64,000 nucleotides of DNA from Paenibacillus senegalensis JC66 (GTDB taxonomy: Bacteria; Bacillota; Bacilli; Paenibacillales; NBRC-103111). Made by a program: the position numbers and the translations under genes. The DNA lies in NCBI RefSeq assembly GCF_000285515.1, contig NZ_HE610957.1:161238-225237 (forward strand), in the 5' to 3' direction. This document shows positions 25,013 through 32,596 of this stretch, one piece after another (within the stretch, counting starts at the first letter, position 1; each line of letters starts with the position of its first letter). The notes beneath the pieces were generated by a model. The model saw only the letters and a list, made by a program, of their open reading frames with translations, did not search any database and was not told the DNA's origin.

Positions 25013-26190
25013 CTGTTCCCCTCCTTTGGTATCGAAACCTCCGGCTTCTTAACTTCCTGCATCCCGTCCTCCGGAACCGCACCCGCCGGCTTCTCAAGCG
25101 CCGGCGGATCGGTGTCCGCTGGCGTATCGCTAGTCGGCGCATGGGTCGTCGGCGTATCAATCTGCGGTTTATCGTTCGGACGATTGCCGGTTGGAGCCCC
25201 CTCGTTTGTCGGCGTATCGCTTGTCGAGGAGTCGTTTTCCGGTCTATTGTTTGTTGGAGTATCGCCGCTCAGAACACCGTTCGCTGGTGCATCGCCCTGC
25301 CCGGAATATACTGTCACAATAACACCATCCATATTGTTGCCCGAAATTTCATAGCGGCTATCCGCCGGCACATGAATCGTGGTATCTTCGAGAACAGAAT
25401 AGTAATAAATGGAATACACTTCGTGGTTTATCGTGGTCTTTATCGATTTCTGTTCCTTCAAAAAGTCCAAATATTCCTCCAGAACAAAATTGTTCTCATA
25501 CATAATAGCGCTATGCGGCAAACCGACATAACGATAATGCCATGGTTCATACGGGGTCCCTGTAATATCTGTTTTGTCCTCCGGATAGCGCAAGATAAAG
25601 CCGTATTTCCAGGCGTTCTCTTTCAGCCATTGTCCTTCAGCAGCAGACTCCATCTTCCCTTGCGTTGATCCGATATCCACCGCCAAACCGAGATTATGCT
25701 CACTAAAGCCTGCCGGCAGCGCGTATCCAGGCTCTTTTTCCTCGTATAGCTTGCTCTGTTCCTCTTCGTCCCGATAGCCGCTGGTGAGCATAAAGTGGTT
25801 AATGCCATCCTGATGTGCCGCTGCAATCATCGCAGATAATTTTTGTGCCAAAAAAGGCGTCAATCGGATCGAGTTATCCAAGAGTCCGTATCCGTTGATC
25901 AGCTCCGGATTTTTCGCCAAATTGACCGCATCGGATACGTTAGTCCCCGGAGGTACAGGATGATCTTCATTGATTAGCAGCAAATGGCCTTTGTAAACCT
26001 GATCCTTTGTTATCCGAACCGGCATCCCGTCCCCTTTAAGATCCTCATCCAAATCCTCATCCAGTTTTTCATCCTCTACTTGGTGGTTTTCTTTCGGCAC
26101 ATTTTCATTATTATCGGGTTCCGGTTTATCCTGGATAACGGCATAGCCAATAATTAAAAGGATGACAATCCCCAATAGCCATTTCTTCAT
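25009..26190 (-). CDS. vanY: VanY-like D-Ala-D-Ala carboxypeptidase with a repeat tail
   Basis: A 393-residue exported protein with an N-terminal membrane anchor (about 5-20) and an acidic linker. The VanY catalytic domain (about 70-245) has the zinc/active-site motifs SGYRDEEEQSKLY, SEHNLGLAVDIG and EPWHYRYVG. A beta-rich segment follows (about 250-300). The last 95 residues are a Pro/Thr/Asp-rich tail built from repeated DTPTN-like units, probably a flexible spacer in the wall. The enzyme removes the terminal D-Ala from peptidoglycan precursors or side chains. No vanHAX genes are present, so this is not a glycopeptide-resistance cluster as such. It leads the vanY-vanZ-vanR-vanS-like run. 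Confidence 0.9.
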   Translation of the reverse strand: MKKWLLGIVILLIIGYAVIQDKPEPDNNENVPKENHQVEDEKLDEDLDEDLKGDGMPVRITKDQVYKGHLLLINEDHPVPPGTNVSDAVNLAKNPELINGYGLLDNSIRLTPFLAQKLSAMIAAAHQDGINHFMLTSGYRDEEEQSKLYEEKEPGYALPAGFSEHNLGLAVDIGSTQGKMESAAEGQWLKENAWKYGFILRYPEDKTDITGTPYEPWHYRYVGLPHSAIMYENNFVLEEYLDFLKEQKSIKTTINHEVYSIYYYSVLEDTTIHVPADSRYEISGNNMDGVIVTVYSGQGDAPANGVLSGDTPTNNRPENDSSTSDTPTNEGAPTGNRPNDKPQIDTPTTHAPTSDTPADTDPPALEKPAGAVPEDGMQEVKKPEVSIPKEGNR

Positions 26191-26217
26191 TCGTAGTTTC
26201 CTCCTTATCTTTCGTCT

Positions 26218-26279
26218 ACTATAGAGTAGGGGAAACTATTTAAAAAGAAATGGGGCTAAAATTAAAATTTTTATTAAAT
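26218..26279 (-). promoter_or_regulatory. Promoter/operator element of vanY, shared with cassette B
   Basis: 26230-26279 is the partner of the element at 22571-22620. On the minus strand a -10 of TATAGT (26223-26218) follows at the same place as the weak -10 in the cassette B copy. The vanY start codon is about 30 bases beyond. No consensus -35 is seen, as expected if the VanR-like regulator recruits polymerase. Confidence 0.7.
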
Positions 26280-26309
26280 CGTTATCGCCAACCATACAAA
26301 TGTATCCAT

Positions 26310-26338
26310 TTGACATATGGAAATGGCGATTTTATAAT
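26310..26338 (+). promoter_or_regulatory. Consensus sigma-A promoter of the riboswitch/zinc-ribbon transcript
   Basis: TTGACA (26310-26315) and TATAAT (26333-26338) are both perfect matches to the consensus, separated by 17 bases. Transcription would start near 26345, at the beginning of the riboswitch aptamer. Confidence 0.88.
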
Positions 26339-26360
26339 AGAAACAAATTGAATAGCACTT

Positions 26361-26466
26361 CTTTGCAGAAGGGGAGTAGCTACTACATTAAAGCCGTCAA
26401 TTCGGGTGAAATTCGCCCCGGTTTTAATGGCAACGTTGCGTTGTAAGTGAGACCTTTGTTGAAGGA
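26361..26466 (+). ncRNA. yybP-ykoY family (manganese) riboswitch aptamer
   Basis: The hallmark blocks of the yybP-ykoY class are all present: AAGGGGAGTAGC (26370-26380 or so), CCGTCAATTCGG (near 26394), a GCAACGTTGC element (near 26430), and GTAAGTGAGACCTTTG (26443-26458). The AAGG-side and CCTTTG-side close the basal P1 helix with one mismatch. The class binds Mn2+ and usually turns on manganese exporters such as TerC- or MntP-like proteins. Here the aptamer lies between a consensus promoter and a zinc-ribbon gene. Confidence 0.85.
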
Positions 26467-26521
26467 TAAGGAATGATCGGATTTTCCGGGCATTGCTATT
26501 CTTTGACAACAGGTCTTTTTT
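26450..26521 (+). terminator. Riboswitch expression platform: P1-competing terminator
   Basis: AGACCTTTGTTG (26450-26461), which includes the 3' side of P1, can instead pair with CAACAGGTCT (26507-26516) with a two-base bulge. A run of six T follows (26516-26521). When Mn2+ closes P1, the terminator stem cannot form and transcription continues. This is the expected ON-switch logic. Confidence 0.7.
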
Positions 26522-26552
26522 GCTTGTTGGCCAAACTAATCGAGAGTGAGGA

Positions 26553-26885
26553 ATGAAAATGAAGTGTCCAATTTGTAACGATGTTCGGATGAGAGAAGTC
26601 AAAAAAGACGATGTAGCTATCGATGTTTGTCCTGATTGTAAAGGGGTATGGCTTGATCGAGGGGAACTGGAAAAGCTCATGTCACAGGTAAAAGAAGAGC
26701 GTCAAGAATACGATGAATGGTACGATGATCGTAACCGTCGCTCCGAAAGACAGCATTACGACCGTTACGATGACGACCATCGCAAATACGATCAACCTTA
26801 TCGCGATTCAGCATCCCGGCCGCCCTATTATAAACATAAAAAGAAGAAAAGCGTTTTGGATCGATTAGGTGACTTGTTTGATTGA
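26553..26885 (+). CDS. Zinc-ribbon (zf-TFIIB-type) protein under riboswitch control
   Basis: A 110-residue cytoplasmic protein. The first 40 residues are a zf-TFIIB zinc ribbon with Cys5, Cys8, Cys26 and Cys29 (MKMKCPICND then DVCPDCKGVWLDRGELEKL). The middle is a highly charged, Tyr-, Asp- and Arg-rich segment (about 45-90), probably disordered, ending in KHKKKKSVLDRLGDLFD. GAGTGAGG precedes the ATG. The family has no established function. Its position straight after a Mn2+ riboswitch with no other gene in the transcript suggests a part in manganese handling, which is an inference from context only. Confidence 0.85.
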   Translation: MKMKCPICNDVRMREVKKDDVAIDVCPDCKGVWLDRGELEKLMSQVKEERQEYDEWYDDRNRRSERQHYDRYDDDHRKYDQPYRDSASRPPYYKHKKKKSVLDRLGDLFD

Positions 26886-26924
26886 CCTTGTATTTCTTCA
26901 CTTTCAGCTGCCTAATCATCAAAT

Positions 26925-26951
26925 CAGCCCGTCACCTTACGTGGCGGGCTG
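26925..26951. terminator. Hairpin between convergent zinc-ribbon and map genes
   Basis: CAGCCCGTCAC (26925-26935) and GTGGCGGGCTG (26940-26950) form an 11-bp stem with one G-U pair and a short loop. It spans the stop codon of map. T tracts are weak on both strands. Confidence 0.55.
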
Positions 26952-27695
26952 TTGTGCGGTCAATATAACCGGGCCATCCGCAGTAATGGCGATCGTATGC
27001 TCGTACTGTGCGGATAGCAAGCCGTCAGCGGTTCTGCAGGTCCACCCGTCAGCATCAATTGTCATTGACGCTTTTCCTGCATTCAGCATCGGCTCGATCG
27101 TTAAAACCATTCCTTCCTTCAAGCGGAATCCTTTGCCCGGATTCCCGACATGGGGATAATTAGGTTCCTCGTGCATCTTCCTTCCTACCCCATGACCGAG
27201 CAGATCACGCACCACCGAGTAACCGCTTCGCTCGGCATGGCTTTGAACTGCATGCATCACATCGCCGATCCGGTTTCCAACGACAGCTTTTTCGATACCA
27301 AGATATAAGCATTCCTTCGTTACCCGCATCAGATTACGGGCTTCCTCGGACACCTCGCCGACCGCGTAACACCAAGCGGAATCACCGATCCAGCCATCCG
27401 CTTCTGCGGCGATGTCAATTTTGACGATGTCTCCTTCCTTGAGCGGTTTGCGATTTGGAAAACCATGCGCAATGACGTCGTTGACAGATGCACATGTCGC
27501 GAACGGATAACCGTTGTAGCCTAGCAAATAAGGCTTGGCGCCATTCTCCTTCAGGAAACGCAACGCAAACGACTCGATAGCGAGCGTTGTAACACCAGGC
27601 TGGATCATGCCTGCGATTACTTGATGAAAAGCAGCGACAATGCGTCCGGCTTTTTTCATTTGTTCAATTTCCGCTCTCGACTTCAGGATCACCAT
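26937..27695 (-). CDS. map: Methionine aminopeptidase, type I
   Basis: A 252-residue cytoplasmic metallopeptidase that removes the initiator Met. The metal ligands lie in VKIDIAAEADGWIGDSAW (the two Asp), LLGHGVGRKMHEEPNYP (His), VLTIEPML (Glu) and the late QYEHTIAI (Glu). The ATG at 27695 is 9 bases after GGGGAG; an ATG at 27704 is too close to it. The gene overlaps nothing but lies 5 bases after the TetR stop. It is probably a second, regulated copy, since the housekeeping map usually lies in the ribosomal protein cluster with adk and infA. Confidence 0.88.
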   Translation of the reverse strand: MVILKSRAEIEQMKKAGRIVAAFHQVIAGMIQPGVTTLAIESFALRFLKENGAKPYLLGYNGYPFATCASVNDVIAHGFPNRKPLKEGDIVKIDIAAEADGWIGDSAWCYAVGEVSEEARNLMRVTKECLYLGIEKAVVGNRIGDVMHAVQSHAERSGYSVVRDLLGHGVGRKMHEEPNYPHVGNPGKGFRLKEGMVLTIEPMLNAGKASMTIDADGWTCRTADGLLSAQYEHTIAITADGPVILTAQQPAT

Positions 27696-27700
27696 CCTAT

Positions 27701-28312
27701 TCATCTCCCCTGTGACTGTATGCCTGAATAAATCATTTCGACGATCCCATCTACATCCAAGTCGCTAAGCATATTGTGATGGATGTTCAATGCTGCGCAG
27801 CCAACTAACGAGCCAAATACCAGATTAGCTGCTTGCTCCGGTGATTTGGAACCAATTTCTTCTTCACGAATCAATTCAACAAACGGCCAATAAATCCGTT
27901 CCTGAAATTCGGCATACAGCTTGTTGAACCGGTTTCCCGGAAAATGATGAAAATTGTCCGCAACCGTTTTAAGCAAAATAAATACGGAAGGATCCTGGGT
28001 GCACTTCCGCAGGAGCAGCCTGGAAAACGCCTCAGCTCTAAGCCAGCTGCCGCCTTCCTCGTCCCCTGTCAAAGCGGGCAGGACTGTCGACTCGGTTCGG
28101 TCCAGGGCATCCCACAGCAAATCTTCCAGTAGCATGTGCTTATTTTTGTAGTAATGATACACGGTTCCGTAGCCGAGCTCTGCCTTGACCGCAACATCAC
28201 GTATTTCCAATTGTATGCCCTTCTCCAAATACACTTCCGCAGCCGCTTGCATAATTTGGCTCATTCGCATCTCCCGGATTGCTTCATTCTGTTCTTTTGT
28301 ACGTGGTGACAT
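27701..28312 (-). CDS. TetR-family transcriptional regulator
   Basis: A 203-residue regulator. The N-terminal helix-turn-helix reads ILQAAAEVYLEKG-like and then IRDVAVKAELGYGTVYHYYKNK. The C-terminal part is an all-helical effector domain, not identifiable. AAGGAGGT stands 5 bases before the ATG at 28312; a longer in-frame start at 28366 has no site. It is co-transcribed with the map gene. A CTGTA...TACAG-type interrupted dyad in the 40 bases upstream (near 28335-28365) is a possible operator. Confidence 0.85.
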   Translation of the reverse strand: MSPRTKEQNEAIREMRMSQIMQAAAEVYLEKGIQLEIRDVAVKAELGYGTVYHYYKNKHMLLEDLLWDALDRTESTVLPALTGDEEGGSWLRAEAFSRLLLRKCTQDPSVFILLKTVADNFHHFPGNRFNKLYAEFQERIYWPFVELIREEEIGSKSPEQAANLVFGSLVGCAALNIHHNMLSDLDVDGIVEMIYSGIQSQGR

Positions 28313-28463
28313 AGGACCTCCTTTTTTGACCTGCTGTAATGTCGATATAAAACCAATATACAGCATTTAGAAGTAACGATCAAGTGTTTCGATTCGCTTG
28401 TTCTCCGGATGCAGCCCGCCAAGAAAGAAGCAGTGAAGCGAGAAAGTGTGCATATTTACGTTG

Positions 28464-28496
28464 CAACTGTATAGAAGCGACAACTGTATAGAAGCG
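28464..28496 (+). repeat. Tandem 17-base repeat (two copies)
   Basis: CAACTGTATAGAAGCG occurs at 28464-28479 and again at 28481-28496, with a single A between. It is probably a simple replication slippage product in non-coding DNA. Confidence 0.7.
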
Positions 28497-28660
28497 CCAG
28501 CGAGGGTGTGGATTTGGCGAATTTACATCAGTAGTGGCAGCTGACACAGCTAAGCTGTCGATTAACTGTGACTGCCAGTTTGATGCAGCGGGCAGTGAGG
28601 CCGTTTGCAGCCTGCTCGAATTGTGTAGAGTAAAGGGTGGTTCGCCCGCCCCTCCTCATA

Positions 28661-28843
28661 TAACGCTCGCCATTGTCCTTACTGGAGCAAAATCAGGGGG
28701 CTTAAAAATTGTAACGCTTGCCATCGTCCCTATTTTGCTCAGATCGCGGCTTTCTGGGCTTTTTGTCACACATAAGAGCAAGGATGAGCGTTAGAAATCA
28801 AATCCCTGCTTTTTCAGCCGAATAAGATCGAGGGCGAGTGTTA
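28661..28843. repeat. Palindromic array of four AACGCTYGCCAT-type units
   Basis: Two units read TAACGCTCGCCATTGTCC (28661-28678) and TAACGCTTGCCATCGTCC (28712-28729), 51 bases apart. Two inverted units read GAGCAAGGATGAGCGTTA (28776-28793) and GATCGAGGGCGAGTGTTA (28826-28843), 50 bases apart. The whole block is symmetric about its centre and could fold into a large hairpin. It resembles an intergenic repeat family, but only this location is visible here. Confidence 0.6.
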
Positions 28844-29063
28844 GCGCAGAACTTCTTGCAGCTCGACATGTCCCGGACACTTGTAACGGATTTCTTCCAC
28901 CATAAAACGATACTCTCACATCATCACTATAAAAAAGTTTGCCATTTTCATTCTTTTCCATTAAAGTATTTTTAATGTGTGAGCATTTTCATTCTTTTAA
29001 ATTCCAGTCTCGCTCATCATTTCTCCCTATCAGCTAAAAATACGAGCACGGAGGCCTCCAAAC

Positions 29064-29876
29064 ATGGACAAGAATACTGTCAATAAAACTAATATTATAG
29101 GCGCTGGCGAGGCTGGTAACGCCACGTCGGTCGATATGGACAAGAATTCCGTATACAAAACGAACAGCTATTATTGGGATACTCAAGGAAATGACTTTTT
29201 AGGAGCCATCGTGCTTCCTTTTTATGGGGCTTTTGTCTCAGAAGAAAAATGTCAGCTGTTTGGCGATGTTTCAGGGAAAAAGATGCTGGAGATCGGCTGT
29301 GGAAACGGTCAATCCTTGCAATATTTGGGGGAACGCAAAGCATCTGAACTATGGGCTGTGGATATATCAGAAAAACAAATCGACAAGGCAAAGCAGCATT
29401 TGAAGGAACGCGGTCTTTCCGCAAATTTGATTTGTTCTCCCATGGAAGAAGAATGCGGACTGCCAGTAGATTATTTTGACTTTGTTTATTCCATTTATGC
29501 CATAGGCTGGACCACTGACCTTGAAGGTACGTTTAGCCGGATTGCTTCTTATCTTAAAAAAGACGGTGTATTTATTTTCAGCTGGTCTCACCCTATACAT
29601 AAATGTGTCGCAGCAGAACATAACAGACTTGTTTTTAAAAAATGCTATTTCGATGAATCCTGGTATTCGGTATCTCTTGATAAAGGTAAGCTGACCTTAT
29701 CGGACCGTAAGCTATCAACCTATGTAAATGCGCTTGCCAAAGCGGGATTCATCATTGAGCAAATGATTGAGGAAACTGATGATGAATTGATCCAATCACG
29801 GGACGATAACAGCGATTTTGCAAAAAAAGCAAAGATGCTTCCTGTAACTTTTGTAGTCAAGGCAAGGAAACTATAG
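29064..29876 (+). CDS. Class I SAM-dependent methyltransferase
   Basis: A 270-residue methyltransferase. The SAM motif I is KMLEIGCGNGQSLQYL (about residues 72-87), with the acidic loop of AVDISEKQI and a motif IV-like FDFVYSIYAIGW. GGAGG precedes the ATG at 29064. The first 34 residues carry a duplication: MDKNTVNKTN at 1-10 is repeated as MDKNSVYKTN at 25-34, and the family's usual start corresponds to the second copy (29136). The substrate is not known. Confidence 0.82.
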   Translation: MDKNTVNKTNIIGAGEAGNATSVDMDKNSVYKTNSYYWDTQGNDFLGAIVLPFYGAFVSEEKCQLFGDVSGKKMLEIGCGNGQSLQYLGERKASELWAVDISEKQIDKAKQHLKERGLSANLICSPMEEECGLPVDYFDFVYSIYAIGWTTDLEGTFSRIASYLKKDGVFIFSWSHPIHKCVAAEHNRLVFKKCYFDESWYSVSLDKGKLTLSDRKLSTYVNALAKAGFIIEQMIEETDDELIQSRDDNSDFAKKAKMLPVTFVVKARKL

Positions 29877-30053
29877 CTTAATCTATTTCCCTAACAACTG
29901 ACCATTATGGATCTATCAGCTTGATCCGCGGCAGCTTATGGTGAAACTATACATCGAACGAACTTCAATCGTTTCCATCCCCATTTCCTCACCCCAGTCT
30001 AATTCTTTAGAGAAATGCAAAGTGATGTCCATGAAAATGGCAAAAAGACAAAT

Positions 30054-30848
30054 TCAACCGGTCACTCGCGGTTTGGTCGGATCGCAGTCCGGTCTTTGTA
30101 TTTCCCCAAGAGCGGCGAGTTTGGACAAGTAGTAGCATTCTTCGCGATACATATGATCCGGCATCAGCGGATTGATTCGATCCAGTACCGCCCCCCGAAG
30201 CTCAAACTCCTCTAGCTCCGACAGAAAGTGCATGAAAACCTTCATCTCCAGATCAACATCCTGATGGAATTTTCGAAGGGCGGGAAAATTGTTTAGCTTT
30301 CCACGCAAAAATCCGGTCATCTCCACTGCTTTCAAATAAAAACCTTCAAATTCCTTCTGAAACGCCATGCTTTTTGCAATTAGCGGCTTTTCCGCGAAAT
30401 CCAAGTCAGCTGCAAGGCTTGCAGCATGTCCGTAAGCATCCTGCAGCCATACTGTATCATAATGAAGAGGATGGAAAAGAGGGACGCCTTTACCTTCTAG
30501 TAAAGATTTCAAAATTCGCTGGTATTCTTCTAGTTCATTAACCATGTGATTGATAAAAGAAGGCGTCAAAAGCAGGTCAATATTTCCTGCAAGCTGCCTA
30601 TCCAGCAAACGAAGTTTAAAATTACGCAGCTCATGTGCTGCCTGATTGGCTTCCGCCGTCAGCTGGTCAAGGTAAGCGGAAGCATCCGTTTGCCGCGCTT
30701 CAGCAAGCAGCATATCAAATCTGGTTATAAAACGTTCTGCGATGGTGACCTCCTCTTTTTCCTTAGGGGAGAGTGCGGTAAAAATAAATCTGCTGTGGTC
30801 GCCAAGAATCTGCAGCCAAAACCGGTGTTCATAGATGGGGTTATTCAT
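30054..30848 (-). CDS. DUF2935 domain-containing protein
   Basis: A 264-residue all-helical cytoplasmic protein with two similar halves, each with a short His/Glu pattern (YEHRFWLQILGDHSRFIF at the start; HQDVDLEMKVFMHFLSELE late). This matches the DUF2935 family of Bacillota, which looks like a duplicated ferritin- or haemerythrin-like bundle and may bind metal. The function is unknown. AAAGGAGG stands 8 bases before the ATG. Confidence 0.82.
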   Translation of the reverse strand: MNNPIYEHRFWLQILGDHSRFIFTALSPKEKEEVTIAERFITRFDMLLAEARQTDASAYLDQLTAEANQAAHELRNFKLRLLDRQLAGNIDLLLTPSFINHMVNELEEYQRILKSLLEGKGVPLFHPLHYDTVWLQDAYGHAASLAADLDFAEKPLIAKSMAFQKEFEGFYLKAVEMTGFLRGKLNNFPALRKFHQDVDLEMKVFMHFLSELEEFELRGAVLDRINPLMPDHMYREECYYLSKLAALGEIQRPDCDPTKPRVTG

Positions 30849-31021
30849 TCAACAGGCCTCCTTTTAAACCATTTTTACAGAAATATATGCCACTGCCATC
30901 GGAGTAGACCTGTGAGTCATACAGTCATGTGGAGCATCTATACCCAATCTTTAGTCGCAAAGCTGAAGTTGTAATTATTTCTTCTTTCCTATTGCAGCAA
31001 ACATGGATGGCAAATGATCTA

Positions 31022-31504
31022 CTACTGCGACTTGCTCAGCTGAATAACATGTTCCTCAACATAATTACGGTAAGGTTCACCATTATGATATTTTACAATA
31101 TCTTGATTAATCTCTGGATACAATTTAATGGTATGAAGCTGTGAAATCGGGATCCATTTGACACCAATCTGGTTAGCGTCTGGCTTTTCAGGCAGTTTCG
31201 GATAAGACCCTGGTTTCAGCTTACATTCAAATGTAATTCCGATTGAATGAATATCTCCATAAATACATTCGTTTTTCGTTGGTTGATATTCGTAAACAAA
31301 CGCAACTGGACCCGCTTCCACCTCGACACAAGCCTCTTCTCTAGCTTCCCGCTGCGCAGCTTCGGTCAATGTTTCGCCGGGCTCAAGGCCACCTGCCGGA
31401 AGATTGTAATGTACGCCGTCATCATGATCATTTTTGAACTCGATCAGCAAGATATCATCGTTTTCAATAATTAGCGCACAGGCGCGAAGCCTTACCTTTT
31501 GCAT
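31022..31504 (-). CDS. Nudix hydrolase
   Basis: A 160-residue Nudix enzyme. The Nudix box is complete: GLEPGETLTEAAQREAREEA (about 40-60), which fits G-x5-E-x7-RE-x2-EE with the last Glu pair at the expected place. GGGAAG stands 8 bases before the ATG at 31504; starts at 31510 and 31513 are too close. It hydrolyses a nucleoside diphosphate linked to another moiety; the substrate is not predictable. Confidence 0.85.
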   Translation of the reverse strand: MQKVRLRACALIIENDDILLIEFKNDHDDGVHYNLPAGGLEPGETLTEAAQREAREEACVEVEAGPVAFVYEYQPTKNECIYGDIHSIGITFECKLKPGSYPKLPEKPDANQIGVKWIPISQLHTIKLYPEINQDIVKYHNGEPYRNYVEEHVIQLSKSQ

Positions 31505-31562
31505 CCTCATCACTTCCCATTATATATTGCGGTCAACCGCCAGTAAGCGGTTCCGGTGACAA

Positions 31563-32039
31563 TCAGAGCGGCAATACGGTGATTAGCTCATCTCCTATAC
31601 TCTCCCCGTTGTCACGGAATCCGAAGCTTTCATAAAGCTTTTTCGCGGGCAAGTTATCTGCCTTATATGAAATCCAGCAGTACTTTGCAGGCCCGGCTGG
31701 AAAGGTGCGGATATACTCCAGAATGTTCTTCATAGCTTCCCGGCCGTAGCCCTGGCTCTGGTGGTGCTGGTCAATCATCAGTCGTAAGATGCAATAGCTG
31801 TCATGTGCGATTGACGGAAGGTCATATCCCGTAATTCCATAAGTCAGCATAACAAAACCGACCGGCTGCCCATCCGAGTAAATAGCAAAAGGAAATGGAT
31901 GCCCGCCATTGGTAGCAAGGACATAGCACGAAGCCACGCTTGATAAATTGGAGGCAACGAAGCGCCTTTGATCGTCGGACACTTCCAAGTTAAATATGGC
32001 GCGCCGGTTTTCCAGCGTTATTTTTCTGAGCGTAATCAT
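31563..32039 (-). CDS. GNAT-family N-acetyltransferase
   Basis: A 158-residue GNAT enzyme. The acetyl-CoA loop is QSQGYGREAMKNILEYIRT, with the N-terminal ITLRKITLENRRAIFNLEV and the C-terminal NLPAKKLYESFGF typical of the polyamine/protein acetyltransferase group (BltD- or PaiA-like). I chose the ATG at 32039 since ITLRKIT is the usual family start and GAAGGG precedes it; in-frame ATGs at 32063 and beyond lack sites. The substrate may be a diamine or polyamine, as inference. Confidence 0.8.
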   Translation of the reverse strand: MITLRKITLENRRAIFNLEVSDDQRRFVASNLSSVASCYVLATNGGHPFPFAIYSDGQPVGFVMLTYGITGYDLPSIAHDSYCILRLMIDQHHQSQGYGREAMKNILEYIRTFPAGPAKYCWISYKADNLPAKKLYESFGFRDNGESIGDELITVLPL

Positions 32040-32201
32040 GCAGGTCTTTTTCCCTTCTTCCATTATCGTATTGCGCCGCGGTCGCATAACTAACATACCG
32101 GTTTCGCCAAAAAATGAATAGACTTATGTTCATTTTTTTTATATACTATTATGTATCTATGTCTTTTTTAGGGGTCTCCCTTTCATATGGGCAAATGCTA
32201 C

Positions 32202-32251
32202 AAAAAACGGGCAGTTCAGAAGTCAGCTTTCACTGATTTTCTGGACTGCCC
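32202..32251 (-). terminator. Terminator of the amidase-deacetylase operon
   Basis: GGGCAGTTCAGAA (32209-32221) and TTCTGGACTGCCC (32239-32251) pair with one mismatch. On the minus strand CGTTTTTTG follows. It lies after the small 79-residue gene. Confidence 0.85.
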
Positions 32252-32325
32252 TCTTATTTAGGCTGCCAATATCGATTTGGCAGCCTGCAAGCGCGGTTCC
32301 CGCAATGTTTTTTCTGCAATCCAGG

Positions 32326-32565
32326 CTACTGCAGCGACGCTTGATCGCTTCGTGCATGGGTTATGCAACGAACTGCAGCCAGCACGACCTTCTTCTTTTG
32401 TCCATCAACCGTATCCGTAAAAAAAACAGGGTCACGCGCCACCTCTAGTAAAGCCCTGCTCGCGGCTTGAAAGGACTGCTGCTCATCTTGAATTAAGCAA
32501 TAACATACTTGGTAACAGTACGTTTCATGCTGTCTTAAAATCTCTGCTTTTTGCAAATTGTCCAC
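32326..32565 (-). CDS. Small protein, 79 aa, resembling the N-terminal part of sigma factors
   Basis: A GTG start at 32565 follows AGGAGGGG at 4-6 bases; the reading frame upstream of it has no site and runs through the end of the deacetylase gene. The 79 residues (MDNLQKAEILRQHETYCYQ at the start) are helical with a Cys-rich centre (YCYQVCYCLIQDEQQSF). They resemble region 2 of ECF-type sigma factors in spacing, but region 4 is missing. It overlaps the deacetylase gene's neighbourhood by 32 bases of separation only, so it is in that operon. The function is unknown. Confidence 0.6.
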   Translation of the reverse strand: MDNLQKAEILRQHETYCYQVCYCLIQDEQQSFQAASRALLEVARDPVFFTDTVDGQKKKVVLAAVRCITHARSDQASLQ

Positions 32566-32596
32566 AGATCCCCTCCTGAATACATTTTGTATAATC

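Larger units (their letters stand above)
28313..29063. other. Long non-coding stretch with a symmetric repeat array
   Basis: About 750 bases with no supported gene. It includes a 16-base direct repeat (28464-28479 and 28481-28496) and four degenerate 18-20-base units at 28662-28680, 28712-28740, 28776-28793 and 28826-28843. The first two units face one way and the last two the other. Near 28930-29010 the ends ATTTTCATTCTTTT also occur twice. Confidence 0.6.

Noticed and set aside
22635..26190. A glycopeptide-resistance (van) cluster
   Set aside because: vanY, vanZ and VanR/VanS-like genes are present, but no vanH, vanA/B ligase or vanX is visible, so precursor remodelling to D-Ala-D-Lac cannot be claimed.
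28464..28843. CRISPR array
   Set aside because: Repeats are degenerate, few and in both orientations, with no uniform spacers and no cas genes nearby.
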